Counted from the first letter of the stretch, positions 46,679-56,369 are shown. The stretch: 64,000 nt of DNA from Alpinimonas psychrophila (GCF_014137865.1 NZ_JACGWU010000002.1:124001-188000); one strand, 5' to 3'. Numbers and translations are program-made. The notes: generated from the letters alone by a model not told the origin.

Positions 46679-47158
46679 ATGACTGTGAACGAGATTTCTG
46701 TAACAACACTGGATGGCCGCTCGACAACGTTCGGAGAATTTTCCGGCAAGGCCACCCTTGTGGTGAACGTTGCCTCGCGGTGCGGGCTCTCACCTCAGTA
46801 CGAGGCCCTAGAAGCCCTGCAAAAGAAGTACGCCGACCGCGGCTTCACCGTACTGGGGGTGCCCTCCAATCAGTTTCTTCAGGAGCTGAAGACCAGCGAC
46901 GACATCGCCGAGTATTGCTCCACGACATGGGGGGTCACTTTTCCCATGCTCGAGAAAGCCAAGGTAAACGGCCGCGCGCGCCACCCCCTGTACAAGGAGC
47001 TCGTCAAGGCCAAGGATGCGAGCGGCAAGGCCGGACCCGTCATCTGGAACTTCGAGAAATTCTTGGTGTTGCCCAGTGGCAAAATCAAGCGCTTCCGTCC
47101 CACGACGAAGCCCGACGCCCCCGAGGTCATCGAAGCCATCGAAAGTGCACTCGCATAA
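46679..47158 (+). CDS. Glutathione peroxidase-family (thioredoxin-type) peroxidase
   Basis: This 159-aa peroxidase has the catalytic triad Cys35 (SRCG), Gln65 (SNQF) and Trp123 (IWNFEKFLV). Cys80 in EYCSTTWGVTFP is at the position of the resolving cysteine of 2-Cys enzymes, while the CNQF cysteine is replaced by serine. Actinobacteria generally lack glutathione, so thioredoxin is the likelier reductant. It reduces peroxides in the cytoplasm. It stands alone, between the TetR-like gene and convergent ssrA. Confidence 0.92.
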   Translation: MTVNEISVTTLDGRSTTFGEFSGKATLVVNVASRCGLSPQYEALEALQKKYADRGFTVLGVPSNQFLQELKTSDDIAEYCSTTWGVTFPMLEKAKVNGRARHPLYKELVKAKDASGKAGPVIWNFEKFLVLPSGKIKRFRPTTKPDAPEVIEAIESALA

Positions 47159-47183
47159 CGTGTGATGTGACCCGCGTCACAAA

Positions 47184-47551
47184 TGGTGGAGATGGGGGGA
47201 ATTGAACCCCCGTCCATTACTGAAATTGTGAGTCTTCTACGGGTGTAGCTGATTGAATCGTTTTCTCGGCCCCGACCTTTATTACCAGCACCTAAGTCGA
47301 CGGGCCCAGCCAGAGTTTGAGTCCCACAGTGCCCTCAGGCGTAACACTGTAGCTAGTTCCCTAAATGACGTCAGGACACGAGTCGGGATCTACCTCGGTC
47401 TGACGGACTTCAGACTCGCTTAGGCAGCGAGGGCGAAGTCAGTGCGGTTTGTTTTTGCACTTATTGTTTGCAGATGTCGTTAACGAGATATCCCTGCATC
47501 CTCGACCCGCTTCTCTCTCGCTCGCAGGCAATGTCGAAACCGATCATCCCC
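47184..47551 (-). ncRNA. ssrA: tmRNA (ssrA)
   Basis: The 368-nt RNA starts GGGGATGATCGGTTTCGAC and ends in a T-arm and acceptor with encoded CCA. GGGGATG pairs with CATCTCC to close the tRNA-like domain. The internal frame encodes the proteolysis tag AKTNRTDFALAA followed by TAA, ending in the expected Leu-Ala-Ala. It rescues stalled ribosomes with SmpB, encoded 132 bases upstream on the same strand. Confidence 0.97.
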
Positions 47552-47683
47552 CGGAAGAAAGTGACAAGCACGTCACATCACACGCTATTGAGTTACTCAG
47601 ACGATTCGTAACGAACCGTGCACGCGCAAATTTTCAGCGCAAGTGAAGTGTACAACGCTCCACTGACAAGAACTATTCCCGCT

Positions 47684-48160
47684 CTAGTCGCCCAGTTGCT
47701 TGCGGGAGGAGATGGCGCGGTCGGACTCACGCTTGTCTTGACGCTCTCGCAGAGTCTGACGCTTGTCATACTCTTTCTTGCCCTTCGCCAGTGCCAACTC
47801 AACCTTGGCCTTGCCATCGGAGAAGTAGAGCTGCAAAGGGACAAGCGTCAAGCCGCCCTCTTTAACCTTGCTGTGTAACTTAAGGATCTCTTGTTTGTGC
47901 ATCAAAAGTTTGCGCTTGCGCCGGGGAGCGTGGTTGTTCCACGTGCCCTGGTGATACTCCGGAATGTGGACCGCGTCTAGCCAGGCTTCGCCGTTCTCGA
48001 TGAAGGCGTAACCATCAACCAACGAAGCGCGGCCTTCGCGCAAGGACTTGACTTCAGTTCCCCACAACGAGAGCCCAGCCTCGAACGTCTCAATGATGAG
48101 ATAGTCGTGGCGGGCCTTGCGGTTGGTGGCAACAACCTTCTTACCAAGCTCTTTTGGCAT
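47684..48160 (-). CDS. smpB: SsrA-binding protein
   Basis: SmpB (158 aa) binds the tRNA-like part of tmRNA and delivers it to stalled ribosomes. It shows [35 protein letters not shown] in family order and the basic C-terminal tail ([19 protein letters not shown]) that reaches into the mRNA channel. Its position directly upstream of ssrA is conserved, and ftsX lies 96 bases further upstream. Confidence 0.97.
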   Translation of the reverse strand: MPKELGKKVVATNRKARHDYLIIETFEAGLSLWGTEVKSLREGRASLVDGYAFIENGEAWLDAVHIPEYHQGTWNNHAPRRKRKLLMHKQEILKLHSKVKEGGLTLVPLQLYFSDGKAKVELALAKGKKEYDKRQTLRERQDKRESDRAISSRKQLGD

Positions 48161-48256
48161 CGCACACCTCCCTCAGAATTCGTTGGCGCGAACTATCAGT
48201 TTAGGCGAGCACGTTGACCGCAAAACCTCCGAGCCTCCAGACTCGTATCAGCCCAC

Positions 48257-49171
48257 CTAGATCTTGAGGTAGCGAGTGATGGCGAAGTTAGCCGAGACGG
48301 CGGCCAAGATCGACCCTACGACGACGAGGATCGGCAGCACGATCAGCGCATCCCCAACCCCGACAAATGACGTCAGCGGGATATTTACGGCCAGGTACCC
48401 CTGCACGAAGAAGTGCACGATCCCCACCATGGCACCGCCGGCAAGCAGAGATCCCACAAAGGCCGCGAAGACACCCTCCAAAATGAAAGGTGTTTGGATG
48501 AAGCCGTTCGAGGCTCCCACCAGTCTCATGATGCCGAGTTCTCGCCGCCTCGAGAACGCCGATAAGCGAATCGTTGTCGCAATGAGCAAGACGGCAGCGA
48601 TGAGCATGAGGGATGCGACACCGATGGCTGTGTAACTAGCCGCGTTCAAGATGGAGAAAATCTGATCAAGATAGCTGCGCTGATCGGTGACTGATTCCAC
48701 CCCCTTTTCGGCCGAGAGAGCCTCCACCAACACGTCTGACTGGGACGGATCTTTTAGGTTGACCCAATAGGTCTCGTTCAGTTGATCTGGGGTGACATAC
48801 TCCGCAACCGGGTTGCTGGCGAATTGCTTCTGAAAGTTGGCGAACGCTTCGTCATGGTTTTCAAAGAAGTACTTGTCAATGAAGGGCGACAGAATCGGGG
48901 AGGCCAAAGCGGCATCTATGGCGGCGACCTGATCTGGGGTTGCCGCGCCATTCGCGCAATTCTCGCCAAATGACACATCCGTGCAGAGGTAGACAGCGAC
49001 CTGAGCCTTGTCATACCAATAGTTTTTCATTTGGCCGATCTGCATTTGGAGCAAGATCGCCGTACCGACGAACGTCAGCGAGATGAAGGTCACCAAAACT
49101 ACGGAAACAACCATGGAAGCATTTCGGCGAAGGCCGTTGGCAACCTCCGACCAGATCAGGGCAAACCTCAC
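48257..49171 (-). CDS. ftsX: Cell division protein FtsX
   Basis: FtsX (304 aa) is the membrane partner of FtsE and activates peptidoglycan hydrolases during division. It has one N-terminal helix, a large extracellular loop (about residues 45-165) and three C-terminal helices with the ABC-permease signature RRRELGIMRLVGASNGFIQTPF. Its ATG overlaps the ftsE stop as ATGA, as in nearly all ftsEX operons. The extracellular loop has a cysteine pair (CTDVSFGENC) that could form a disulphide. Confidence 0.95.
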   Translation of the reverse strand: MRFALIWSEVANGLRRNASMVVSVVLVTFISLTFVGTAILLQMQIGQMKNYWYDKAQVAVYLCTDVSFGENCANGAATPDQVAAIDAALASPILSPFIDKYFFENHDEAFANFQKQFASNPVAEYVTPDQLNETYWVNLKDPSQSDVLVEALSAEKGVESVTDQRSYLDQIFSILNAASYTAIGVASLMLIAAVLLIATTIRLSAFSRRRELGIMRLVGASNGFIQTPFILEGVFAAFVGSLLAGGAMVGIVHFFVQGYLAVNIPLTSFVGVGDALIVLPILVVVGSILAAVSANFAITRYLKI

Positions 49172-50364
49172 GAGACAGGCCCCACGTTCTGATCAGTATC
49201 AGGATTCTCTTTTGCCCGGGTCTGAGCCTGAATGCGCAATCTCTCCGTGATGGGGACGTCCGCATTCGGCTCTGCCGGTAAGCGTTGAATCGGCTTGGAG
49301 TCATTCATGCCAAAGAGTTGATCGAGAGAACCGAGGTCGTCGGCATCATCGGCGTCGGCGAAGACGTCTGGGAGCTCGGGAACGGCATCCATCGTTATCT
49401 CATCGGTTTCGTCAAACACAGGCTTGGGTGCGACGAGATCCGTTGTCTCGATAATGCTGGGCTGTTCGGCGGCCGTCACGACACGCGGCGGCCCTTGTCG
49501 CACGGGCGGCTTCGCCACGCCGGAGTAGGTCGCTCCGACTAAACCATCTGGCATCTCCGAACTCGCTGCGGCTTGCGCTCGAGCGGCGGCAGCAGCCGCA
49601 GAAATAGCCGCACTCGTGGGACCCGAAAGCGTGGTCTGCCCTGTCACAGGGTTAAGCCCACCGACGACGGGAAGAGCGGCTGTCTGCCCATAACCGGCCT
49701 CGCGTTCGTCACGCACAATCTGGCCGGCGACAAGTTCGATCACGCGCTTTTGCATGCGGTCCACAAAGTCTGCCGCGTGGGTGGCCATGACGATGGTGGT
49801 TCCGGATGCGTTGATGCGCTCCAGCAGTGCCATGATTCCGGCACTCGTGGCGGGGTCAAGGTTTCCAGTGGGCTCATCGGCGAGGAGCAATGCTGGCTTG
49901 TTCACGATGGCGCGAGCAATGGCAACGCGCTGCTGTTCACCGCCAGAGAGTTCGTGGGGGTAGCGGGCGGCCTTTCCTGCCAACCCCACCATTTTCAAGA
50001 CATCGGGCACGGCCTCCTGAATGAAGCCCCGCGACTTGCCGATAACCTGCAGCGTAAAAGCCACGTTGTCGAAGACCGTCTTGTTCGGCAGCAGGCGGAA
50101 GTCCTGAAACACGACTCCGAGGTTGCGCCGAAAGAAGGGTACTTTGCGGCTCGAGATCGTTCCCAGGTCTTGCCCGAGAACATGGATCGAGCCGATGTTG
50201 GGGCGGTCTTCTTTGATCATCAAGCGCAGGCACGAGGATTTTCCCGAACCCGAGGCACCGACGAGAAAGACAAACTCGCCACGGAGGATTTCGAAGTCGA
50301 CCCCGTTGAGAGCGGGGCGTGACGTGCCCGCGTATTTCTTAGTGACGTTAGTAAAACGAATCAT
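49168..50364 (-). CDS. ftsE: Cell division ATP-binding protein FtsE with long C-terminal extension
   Basis: FtsE powers FtsX. The ABC domain occupies about residues 1-230: Walker A GASGSGKSS (36-44), the signature LSGGEQQR, Walker B LLLADEPTGNLD and H-loop ATHAADF. At 398 aa the protein is far longer than the usual ~230. The extra ~165 residues are low in complexity, rich in Ala, Pro and acidic residues (DADDADDLG), and end in a conserved-looking PITERLRIQAQTRAKENPD. The tail is probably disordered and may bind another divisome protein. Confidence 0.94.
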   Translation of the reverse strand: MIRFTNVTKKYAGTSRPALNGVDFEILRGEFVFLVGASGSGKSSCLRLMIKEDRPNIGSIHVLGQDLGTISSRKVPFFRRNLGVVFQDFRLLPNKTVFDNVAFTLQVIGKSRGFIQEAVPDVLKMVGLAGKAARYPHELSGGEQQRVAIARAIVNKPALLLADEPTGNLDPATSAGIMALLERINASGTTIVMATHAADFVDRMQKRVIELVAGQIVRDEREAGYGQTAALPVVGGLNPVTGQTTLSGPTSAAISAAAAAARAQAAASSEMPDGLVGATYSGVAKPPVRQGPPRVVTAAEQPSIIETTDLVAPKPVFDETDEITMDAVPELPDVFADADDADDLGSLDQLFGMNDSKPIQRLPAEPNADVPITERLRIQAQTRAKENPDTDQNVGPVS

Positions 50365-50415
50365 GACTCTGCGAGCTTAAGCGGGGCTGTCAATGTTGAT
50401 GGGCAGCGACTCGCT

Positions 50416-51522
50416 TTATTTAGCGGGTTGTTTGCGCCACTTGATGCCGGCGGCGATGAACCCGTCCAAATCTCCGTCAAATACGTTCGAAGGATTATTG
50501 ACTTCATAGTCCGTTCTGAGGTCTTTCACCATTTGATAGGGAGCCATGACGTAGCTGCGCATCTGGTCCCCCCAGCTGGCCGTGATGACACCGGCGAGCT
50601 CCTTCTTCTTGGCACTTTCGGCTTCGCGCTGCAAGAGGAGAAGCCGCGATGTGAGCACGCGCATGGCTGCTGCGCGGTTTTGAATCTGGCTCTTCTCGTT
50701 CTGGCAGCTCACGACCGTTCCTGTGGGAAGGTGCGTGATGCGAACGGCGGAGTCCGTGGTGTTGACCGACTGGCCACCGGGGCCACTGGAACGAAACACA
50801 TCCACGCGAATGTCATTCTCGGGAATCTCAATCGCTTCGGTTTCCTCCATGAGGGGCACAACCTCGACGGCGGCGAAGCTCGTTTGGCGCTTCCCAGCCG
50901 AGTTGAAGGGGCTCATGCGCACGAGACGGTGGGTTCCCGCCTCGACGCTGAGGGTGCCAAAAGCGTAGGGCGCATCCACCTCGAATGTTGCCGACTTGAT
51001 GCCGGCCTCTTCGGCGTAGCTGGTATCCAGAACGCTCACCTTGAAACCGTGCTTCTCCGCCCACCGCAGGTACATGCGCAAAAGCATTTCGGCGAAGTCT
51101 GCGGCATCGACACCGCCGGCACCGGATCGAATGGTCACCACAGCCGGGCGAGCGTCATACTCGCCATTCAACAGGGTCTGAATTTCGAGGTCGCCCAGAA
51201 TTTTGGTGATGCTCGCCAGTTCGGCTTCGGCTTCTTTGCCCGAGGCCTCGTCCCCGGCTTCATTGGCCATCTCAACCAAAACTTCGAGGTCATCGAGGCG
51301 ACTTTCGATGCTGACGACTTGTTTGAGTTCCGCCTGACGGTGACTCAGCGCACTGGTAACCTTCTGAGCGTTGTCGGGGTCATCCCACAAATCTTGGGCC
51401 TCGGCCAGCTCATTCAACCGCGAAATTTCGGCGGTGAGCTTCGTGACGTCAATAACGGCGCGGATATCAGCAAATGTCGAGCGGAGTGCCCGAATCTGCT
51501 CGGTGAGATCTAATTCAAGCAT
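50416..51522 (-). CDS. prfB: Peptide chain release factor 2
   Basis: RF2 (368 aa) terminates translation at UGA and UAA. The stop-codon-reading tripeptide SPF (204-206) and the catalytic GGQ (249-251) are both present. The frame is continuous: there is no in-frame UGA near codon 25, so the programmed +1 frameshift used by many bacteria is absent. It lies 51 bases upstream of ftsE on the same strand and is divergent from an MFS gene. Confidence 0.97.
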   Translation of the reverse strand: MLELDLTEQIRALRSTFADIRAVIDVTKLTAEISRLNELAEAQDLWDDPDNAQKVTSALSHRQAELKQVVSIESRLDDLEVLVEMANEAGDEASGKEAEAELASITKILGDLEIQTLLNGEYDARPAVVTIRSGAGGVDAADFAEMLLRMYLRWAEKHGFKVSVLDTSYAEEAGIKSATFEVDAPYAFGTLSVEAGTHRLVRMSPFNSAGKRQTSFAAVEVVPLMEETEAIEIPENDIRVDVFRSSGPGGQSVNTTDSAVRITHLPTGTVVSCQNEKSQIQNRAAAMRVLTSRLLLLQREAESAKKKELAGVITASWGDQMRSYVMAPYQMVKDLRTDYEVNNPSNVFDGDLDGFIAAGIKWRKQPAK

Positions 51523-51578
51523 GATGATGTCAGCTTATCGAGCGAACAGGTTCGAGGGCGGCGTAGGCTGGCACTGCC

Positions 51579-52835
51579 ATGACAGACCCCTCACGCCCGT
51601 TCTCGTTGCGTTCGGCGATTCTTCCGGTCTACTTACCCACCCTGCTTTTCGCGGCAGGCGAGTCCGCCATCATCCCGGTCATTCCGGTCATTGCTGGAAG
51701 CGTTGGAGCCACTCTGGCCATCGCCGGTTTGGTGGCTGCCATGCTCACGGTGGGAATCGTCATGGGCGATATCCCGAGCGGCTGGATTGTGTCGCGCATC
51801 GGTGAGCGCAACGCCATGCTGTGGGCATCTCTGCTGGCCCTGATTGCGGTCCTCGTGTGTCTCACGGCCCCCAACCCGGCCGTCTTGGGGCTTGGCATTC
51901 TGCTGATCGGTTTAGCCACGGCAGTTTTTGCTCTCGCCCGGCATGCTTTTCTCACCAGCTACGTGCCCCTGCCATACCGGGCTCGGGCGCTCTCCACGTT
52001 GGGCGGCATGTTTCGCGCCGGCAGCGTGGTTGGTCCTCTTCTGAGCGCCGCCTTGATTGCCTGGACAGGATCCGCTCACTCAGCCTTTTGGCTCACCGTC
52101 ATCTTTACGCTCGCCACGACGGCCACTCTGATCTTCCTTCCCGATCCCGAGGCAACTTTTGGATCGGTACGCCGGGTCGAAACTCGAAGGGGATACGCGC
52201 AGACACCGGGGGAAGTCGAAGCCGACGAGGAGACGCAGGGGCTCTGGCGCATCATTTTTGAGAGCCGCCACGTTCTGCTGCGGCTGGGCTCCGCGGCCGC
52301 CATTGTGGGCGCTCTCAGGGCTGGTCGCACCGTCATTTTGCCGCTGTGGGCTTTGAGTATTGGGATCCGCGACTCGGATACGGCGCTCATCATCGGCATC
52401 GCGAGTGCCCTCGACTTTGCCCTCTTCTTTACCAGCGGTCAGATCATGGACCGCTGGGGGCGCCTGTGGTCGGGGGTGCCCTCCATGCTCACCATGGGCA
52501 CAGCGCTCGTGGTTCTCTCGTTTACCCACGACTTCGGCTCCGCGGTGCCCTGGTTTATCGCTGTCGCCTTTGCTCTTGCGATTGGCAACGGTGTCGGCTC
52601 GGGCATCCTGCTCACCCTGGGCTCGGATCTGGCCCCCGAATCGAACCCTGCGCCTTTCTTGGGGGCGTTCCGGTTTACGACGGATACCGGTGCCGCCCTT
52701 GCCCCGCTCGGCGTTGCCGCTGTGACCGCCTACGCGTCGCTCTCGCTGGCCACCGGACTCGTCGGAGGGCTCGGTTTCATCGGCGCCTTCCTTCTGCTGC
52801 GGTACGTGCCGCGCTTCCTGCCGCACATCAAGTAA
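51579..52835 (+). CDS. MFS transporter, 12-helix
   Basis: This 418-aa protein has about 12 hydrophobic helices. Motif-A-like VGIVMGDIPSGWIVSRIGERNAML lies between helices 2 and 3. The central loop (residues ~190-225) is charged and cytoplasmic. The sequence FRAGSVVGPLLSAALIAWTG resembles motif C of antiporters, which suggests export of a drug or metabolite. No regulator adjoins it. It is divergent from prfB and 102 bases upstream of the FemX-like gene. Confidence 0.85.
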   Translation: MTDPSRPFSLRSAILPVYLPTLLFAAGESAIIPVIPVIAGSVGATLAIAGLVAAMLTVGIVMGDIPSGWIVSRIGERNAMLWASLLALIAVLVCLTAPNPAVLGLGILLIGLATAVFALARHAFLTSYVPLPYRARALSTLGGMFRAGSVVGPLLSAALIAWTGSAHSAFWLTVIFTLATTATLIFLPDPEATFGSVRRVETRRGYAQTPGEVEADEETQGLWRIIFESRHVLLRLGSAAAIVGALRAGRTVILPLWALSIGIRDSDTALIIGIASALDFALFFTSGQIMDRWGRLWSGVPSMLTMGTALVVLSFTHDFGSAVPWFIAVAFALAIGNGVGSGILLTLGSDLAPESNPAPFLGAFRFTTDTGAALAPLGVAAVTAYASLSLATGLVGGLGFIGAFLLLRYVPRFLPHIK

Positions 52836-52937
52836 TCCAAGCTTCCCCCGTGTAGCTCCCCACCTGGCCGTTGCATGCCCGGCCACTCCTGCCCCGGCCG
52901 CCGCGCCTGGCGACGGGACCTTCGAAAATGGGCGAAA

Positions 52938-53972
52938 ATGAAGCACGTGACTAATTCAGAGTGGGACTCCCGCGTTCTTGCCGCCCAGCCCGGGGCACAC
53001 TTCATGCAAAGCGAAGCCTGGGCCGCTCTTAAAGCCGGTAGCGCTTGGACCCCTAGCCGTCTGGAGATCGATATTTCTTCGGCCGGCGAAACGTTCCCCG
53101 TGCAGGCCTTCTCCCGCAAGGTCACCACGCTCGGAATTCCACTCGGAACTCTGCGCCACCTGCCGCGCGTCACTGGAATAACTCCCGCCCACGTTGCCGG
53201 GCTCACCGCTGCCGCCGAAGCCAGTCCCGCCGGCACCCTGGCCATGAAGCTCGAGTTCTTCCAGCCGGTCGACACGGATCTCGTGACCTCGTTCACCGAT
53301 GCCGGGTGGGTGGCGTGCAAAGCATCCCAGTATCGTCACGCCGTTGTGGTCGACACGAGCGGCACCGAAGACACCCTTCTCGCGGGCTTCAAGAAGCGTG
53401 CCCGCTACGAAGTGCGTCTCGCCGAACGCTCGGGGGTCACCGTGGAGGCTGCCGAACCCACCGAGGCCAACATGGCGCGCCTCCTCACCCTCCTGCACGA
53501 GACCGCCGACCGCACCGGGGCATTCTTTAGAAATGACGAGTACCTGCTGAAATCTTGGCGGGAGTTTGCTTCGCGAGGTCAAGGGTTCGTCTACCTCGCC
53601 GAACACGAGGGCGACCTCGTTGCCGGGGCCTTCGTGATGACCTTTGGCACTGTCGGTTGGTACAAAGATGGTGGCTCCACGCGCGAAAAAGACAAGCTCG
53701 GCGGCGCTCGCTACCTGCAGTTCTGCATCATGCGCGATCTGCAGTCCCGGGGTATCACCTCCTACGACCTCGGCGTGATTCCCCCACCGGCCGAGGCGGA
53801 GAACAGCGCCATGAAGGGGCTGTTCACGTTCAAGACGAGCTTCTCAGATGAGACCACGACGTTCATGCCGGCTTTGCAATATGGCATCGGCCGTGGCAAC
53901 GCGCTCTGGCAAAAGTACGAAGGCAAGTACCTCGGCGCTTACTCTCGCCTCAAGCACGACTACTGGTACTAG
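52938..53972 (+). CDS. FemX/FemAB-type peptidyltransferase
   Basis: This 344-aa protein belongs to the FemAB/GNAT superfamily, which uses aminoacyl-tRNA to add amino acids to peptidoglycan stem peptides or lipid II. Visible features are HFMQSEAWAALKAG near the start, KKRARYEVRLAERSGV, and the second GNAT-like half with GWYKDGGSTREKDKLGGARYLQF and YDLGVIPPP. I chose the ATG at 52938, as the upstream in-frame part is arginine-rich and atypical. It is the last housekeeping-type gene before the catabolic island. Confidence 0.82.
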   Translation: MKHVTNSEWDSRVLAAQPGAHFMQSEAWAALKAGSAWTPSRLEIDISSAGETFPVQAFSRKVTTLGIPLGTLRHLPRVTGITPAHVAGLTAAAEASPAGTLAMKLEFFQPVDTDLVTSFTDAGWVACKASQYRHAVVVDTSGTEDTLLAGFKKRARYEVRLAERSGVTVEAAEPTEANMARLLTLLHETADRTGAFFRNDEYLLKSWREFASRGQGFVYLAEHEGDLVAGAFVMTFGTVGWYKDGGSTREKDKLGGARYLQFCIMRDLQSRGITSYDLGVIPPPAEAENSAMKGLFTFKTSFSDETTTFMPALQYGIGRGNALWQKYEGKYLGAYSRLKHDYWY

Positions 53973-54010
53973 TTCATGGCAAGAAAAGACTGAATCTTTT
54001 AGGCAATAAG

Positions 54011-54610
54011 TCATTTCAGATTATCAAGAAATGCCAAGTCAGATCCAGAGGTGAACGCAGAGCCTATAGATACCGCGCCACAGCCCGACGCCAAAAAATC
54101 GGCTGCATTGTCGGCATCGATACCGCCGGTGGCGACAAACTTAACCGAAGGGAATGGACCATGTTGTGCTCTAACCCACCCCGTTCCTAACTGAGCTGCA
54201 GGGAACGCCTTCAACCAACGAAATCCGCCTCTTACTGCATGAGAAATCTCAGTTGCAGTGGCCACACCAGGAAGATGGGGAATGTCAAGTCGCGCCGATT
54301 CTCTTGCAACGTCGTCAGCGAAACCGGGGGCAACAGTGAACATAGCCCCCAACTGCTTAACTTCGCGCAGTTGCTCCAACGTTGTCACCGTACCTGCGCC
54401 AACGATACGTCCAGAGCTTCTTGCTTCCGCGATTGCTGCTCGGAGCGAGGGGATGGCCACCTCCGACTGCACCGGGATTTCAACCAGATCTATTCCAAGG
54501 GCCCATACGGTCCGGCATAACTCAACCGTACGAGCGGGGGACTGCCCGCGGAAGATTGCCATGATTGGACGTTCTTCGAAATGCTTCGAAAAAAACTCAG
54601 TGCTTTCCAT
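54011..54610 (-). CDS. eda: KDPG/KHG aldolase family enzyme
   Basis: This 199-aa class I aldolase would split 2-keto-3-deoxy-6-phosphogluconate (or the galactonate or hydroxyglutarate analogue) into pyruvate and an aldehyde. With the ATG at 54610, Glu45 (VEIPVQ) and the Schiff-base Lys134 (WLKAFPAAQLG) fall close to the E. coli positions 45 and 133. That ATG has GAGGAG six bases upstream, while the ATG at 54616 is too close to it. The gene overlaps the IclR gene and ends the kinase-IclR-aldolase operon. The stereochemistry of its substrate is not determined. Confidence 0.9.
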   Translation of the reverse strand: MESTEFFSKHFEERPIMAIFRGQSPARTVELCRTVWALGIDLVEIPVQSEVAIPSLRAAIAEARSSGRIVGAGTVTTLEQLREVKQLGAMFTVAPGFADDVARESARLDIPHLPGVATATEISHAVRGGFRWLKAFPAAQLGTGWVRAQHGPFPSVKFVATGGIDADNAADFLASGCGAVSIGSAFTSGSDLAFLDNLK

Positions 54611-55355
54611 ACTCATCTCCTCGCCATCCGAATTCTCGCGAGATTGTCAAGGCGCTTAGACGAAACTCGGGGATTCTTGCTCTCAATACCTCAAGGGGTG
54701 CGACGACTTTTAGCGCGGTCAATGAGACTCCCATGGAGACTTTGCCTCGAGCATCATAAATCGGAAGTGCAACACAATTGATGTAGTCTTCCTTCTCGCC
54801 GTTGTCCTCGGCCCAGCCACGCGAGCGTACTTGCGAGAGTTCTTGCCTCAAAGCCTCTGCTGTCACTATCGTCGTCGAGCTGTATCGCTGAAATGTGGCG
54901 GCGGTAATAGCTTTCTCGCGAACTGCCTCATCGGCAAAAGCTAATACAACTTTGGCAACACTGGCCGAATGGGTCTCTGCACGAAGGCCGATTCGCGACC
55001 CCATCATCATCGTGGCGCCATCTACCTTGTCCACATAAACGACTTCGTCGCCGGTCAGCTGAGCTAAATGAACTGTGTGACCACTTTCTTCAGATAACCT
55101 CTGAACGTGCGGATGCGCTATTGTGCGAGCATCTATCTGATCGATGGCAAGCTGTCCAAGCGCGATGATGCCAAAGCCGGTGACATACGCTCCATTCGAT
55201 AATTGGCGTGCGAACCCCTGCAAGCTAAGGGTCTGCAACAAACGTAACGCGGTTGACTTGTGCACATCGAGGTGTGCGGCAACTTCCGTGAGACTCCTAG
55301 GCGACGTCGAGATAAAGCGGAGAATGTCCAGGGCGCGGACCACAGTTTGCGACAT
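54597..55355 (-). CDS. IclR-family regulator of the sugar-acid island
   Basis: This 252-aa protein has an N-terminal winged helix-turn-helix (SLTEVAAHLDVHKSTALRLLQTLSLQGF, 21-48) and the IclR effector domain with ETHSASVAKVVLAF and DYINCVALPIYDARG. It is sandwiched between the kinase and aldolase genes, 4 bases after the kinase and overlapping the aldolase start. IclR proteins of the KdgR type control hexuronate and KDG catabolism, which suits this context. The twin TTGCA-N5-TGCAA palindromes in the divergent region are its likely targets. Confidence 0.9.
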   Translation of the reverse strand: MSQTVVRALDILRFISTSPRSLTEVAAHLDVHKSTALRLLQTLSLQGFARQLSNGAYVTGFGIIALGQLAIDQIDARTIAHPHVQRLSEESGHTVHLAQLTGDEVVYVDKVDGATMMMGSRIGLRAETHSASVAKVVLAFADEAVREKAITAATFQRYSSTTIVTAEALRQELSQVRSRGWAEDNGEKEDYINCVALPIYDARGKVSMGVSLTALKVVAPLEVLRARIPEFRLSALTISREFGWRGDEYGKH

Positions 55356-55359
55356 AGAC

Positions 55360-56331
55360 TCACCAATCTCTTGTGTGACGTATTGCCCGGCCTTGCTGAA
55401 ACCTATCGCCTAGGAGATTAGCGGAAAAAACGTCACTATCCGACCGTTGTGGTGCATCGGTGGTCGACGCAAGGACTCGAGACGCCGCAAGATGTCCAAG
55501 GCTTAAGCGCTCCACAGCGTTTGACCCTCTTAGCATCCCGCTCAACCAGCCGGCAGCAAATGCGTCACCCGCTCCAACGGGATCGAGTATCTTGACTCTT
55601 TTTGCCGGCACGCGGGCCACCTCGTCAGGAGAAAACGACACAGCTTCGATTCCACCGTCTTTAACGACGAGCGTAGATGGCTTATCGATAACTTCGCGGA
55701 CTTCCTCCGCGCTCGACACACCCCAGAGTGCAGAGGCTTCGTCCAAACCTACAAAAACAACATCACTCGCCTGAGCGAGTTCCAAGAGTTCGAAGGCAGG
55801 GTCCCTGTCCCCCCACAACGCTGGGCGATGATTGACATCGAAGCTAACAAGAGCCTCTCCCAGAACTCTGTTGAAAATGAACTCATTAAGAAGTTCGCGG
55901 CAGCTCACGGAGATAGCAGCAGTGATGCCGCTGAGATGGATCGCGCGTGGCGTTGTCCCGTGCAATTCGCTAAACGAACCCGGTCCCATAGTGGACGCCG
56001 CACTACCAGCCCGGTAATAGTAAACCGACGTTCCTTCAGGGTGAGGATCCTTAAAATAAACACCTGTCGGAAAATCTGAGGTTCTTATCACAGCTGAAAT
56101 ATCAACTGAGGCGGCTCTTAATTCCGAACAGATTATGGCTCCAAAAGGATCCGCCCCTAGATACCCAGCCCAGGCGACATCGTGTCCCAAAGCCGCAAGG
56201 ATCAATGCCACATTTGACTCGGCTCCCCCCGGGCGAAGAATGTACTGTGAATCCCCGTCCAAGTGACCTCCTGAAATCGGCGTCACCATCACCATAGTTT
56301 CCCCGATGCAGAGCACTTCAAAAGTTCTCAC
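55360..56331 (-). CDS. PfkB-family sugar kinase (KDG kinase-like)
   Basis: This 323-aa ribokinase-fold enzyme shows PGGAESNVA (34-42), the substrate region YYYRAGSAAS, the FDVNHRPALW segment typical of 2-keto-3-deoxygluconate kinases, and the anion-hole/catalytic motif DPVGAGDAF (250-258, Asp256). It would phosphorylate KDG to KDPG for the aldolase encoded two genes downstream. The start is GTG with GGAG eight bases upstream. It leads the leftward operon and shares its promoter region with the ABC importer. Confidence 0.87.
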   Translation of the reverse strand: MRTFEVLCIGETMVMVTPISGGHLDGDSQYILRPGGAESNVALILAALGHDVAWAGYLGADPFGAIICSELRAASVDISAVIRTSDFPTGVYFKDPHPEGTSVYYYRAGSAASTMGPGSFSELHGTTPRAIHLSGITAAISVSCRELLNEFIFNRVLGEALVSFDVNHRPALWGDRDPAFELLELAQASDVVFVGLDEASALWGVSSAEEVREVIDKPSTLVVKDGGIEAVSFSPDEVARVPAKRVKILDPVGAGDAFAAGWLSGMLRGSNAVERLSLGHLAASRVLASTTDAPQRSDSDVFSANLLGDRFQQGRAIRHTRDW

Positions 56332-56369
56332 GTTCTAAGCTCCAGATCGTTCGGACAAAATCGAATAAA

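Noticed and set aside
51400-51522. Programmed frameshift in prfB
   Set aside because: The early frame is uninterrupted with no in-frame TGA, so no recoding is needed.
53984-54000. AAAAGA-CTGAA-TCTTTT hairpin between the FemX-like gene and the aldolase
   Set aside because: The stem is short and AT-rich, too weak to claim as a terminator, although its place between convergent genes is suggestive.
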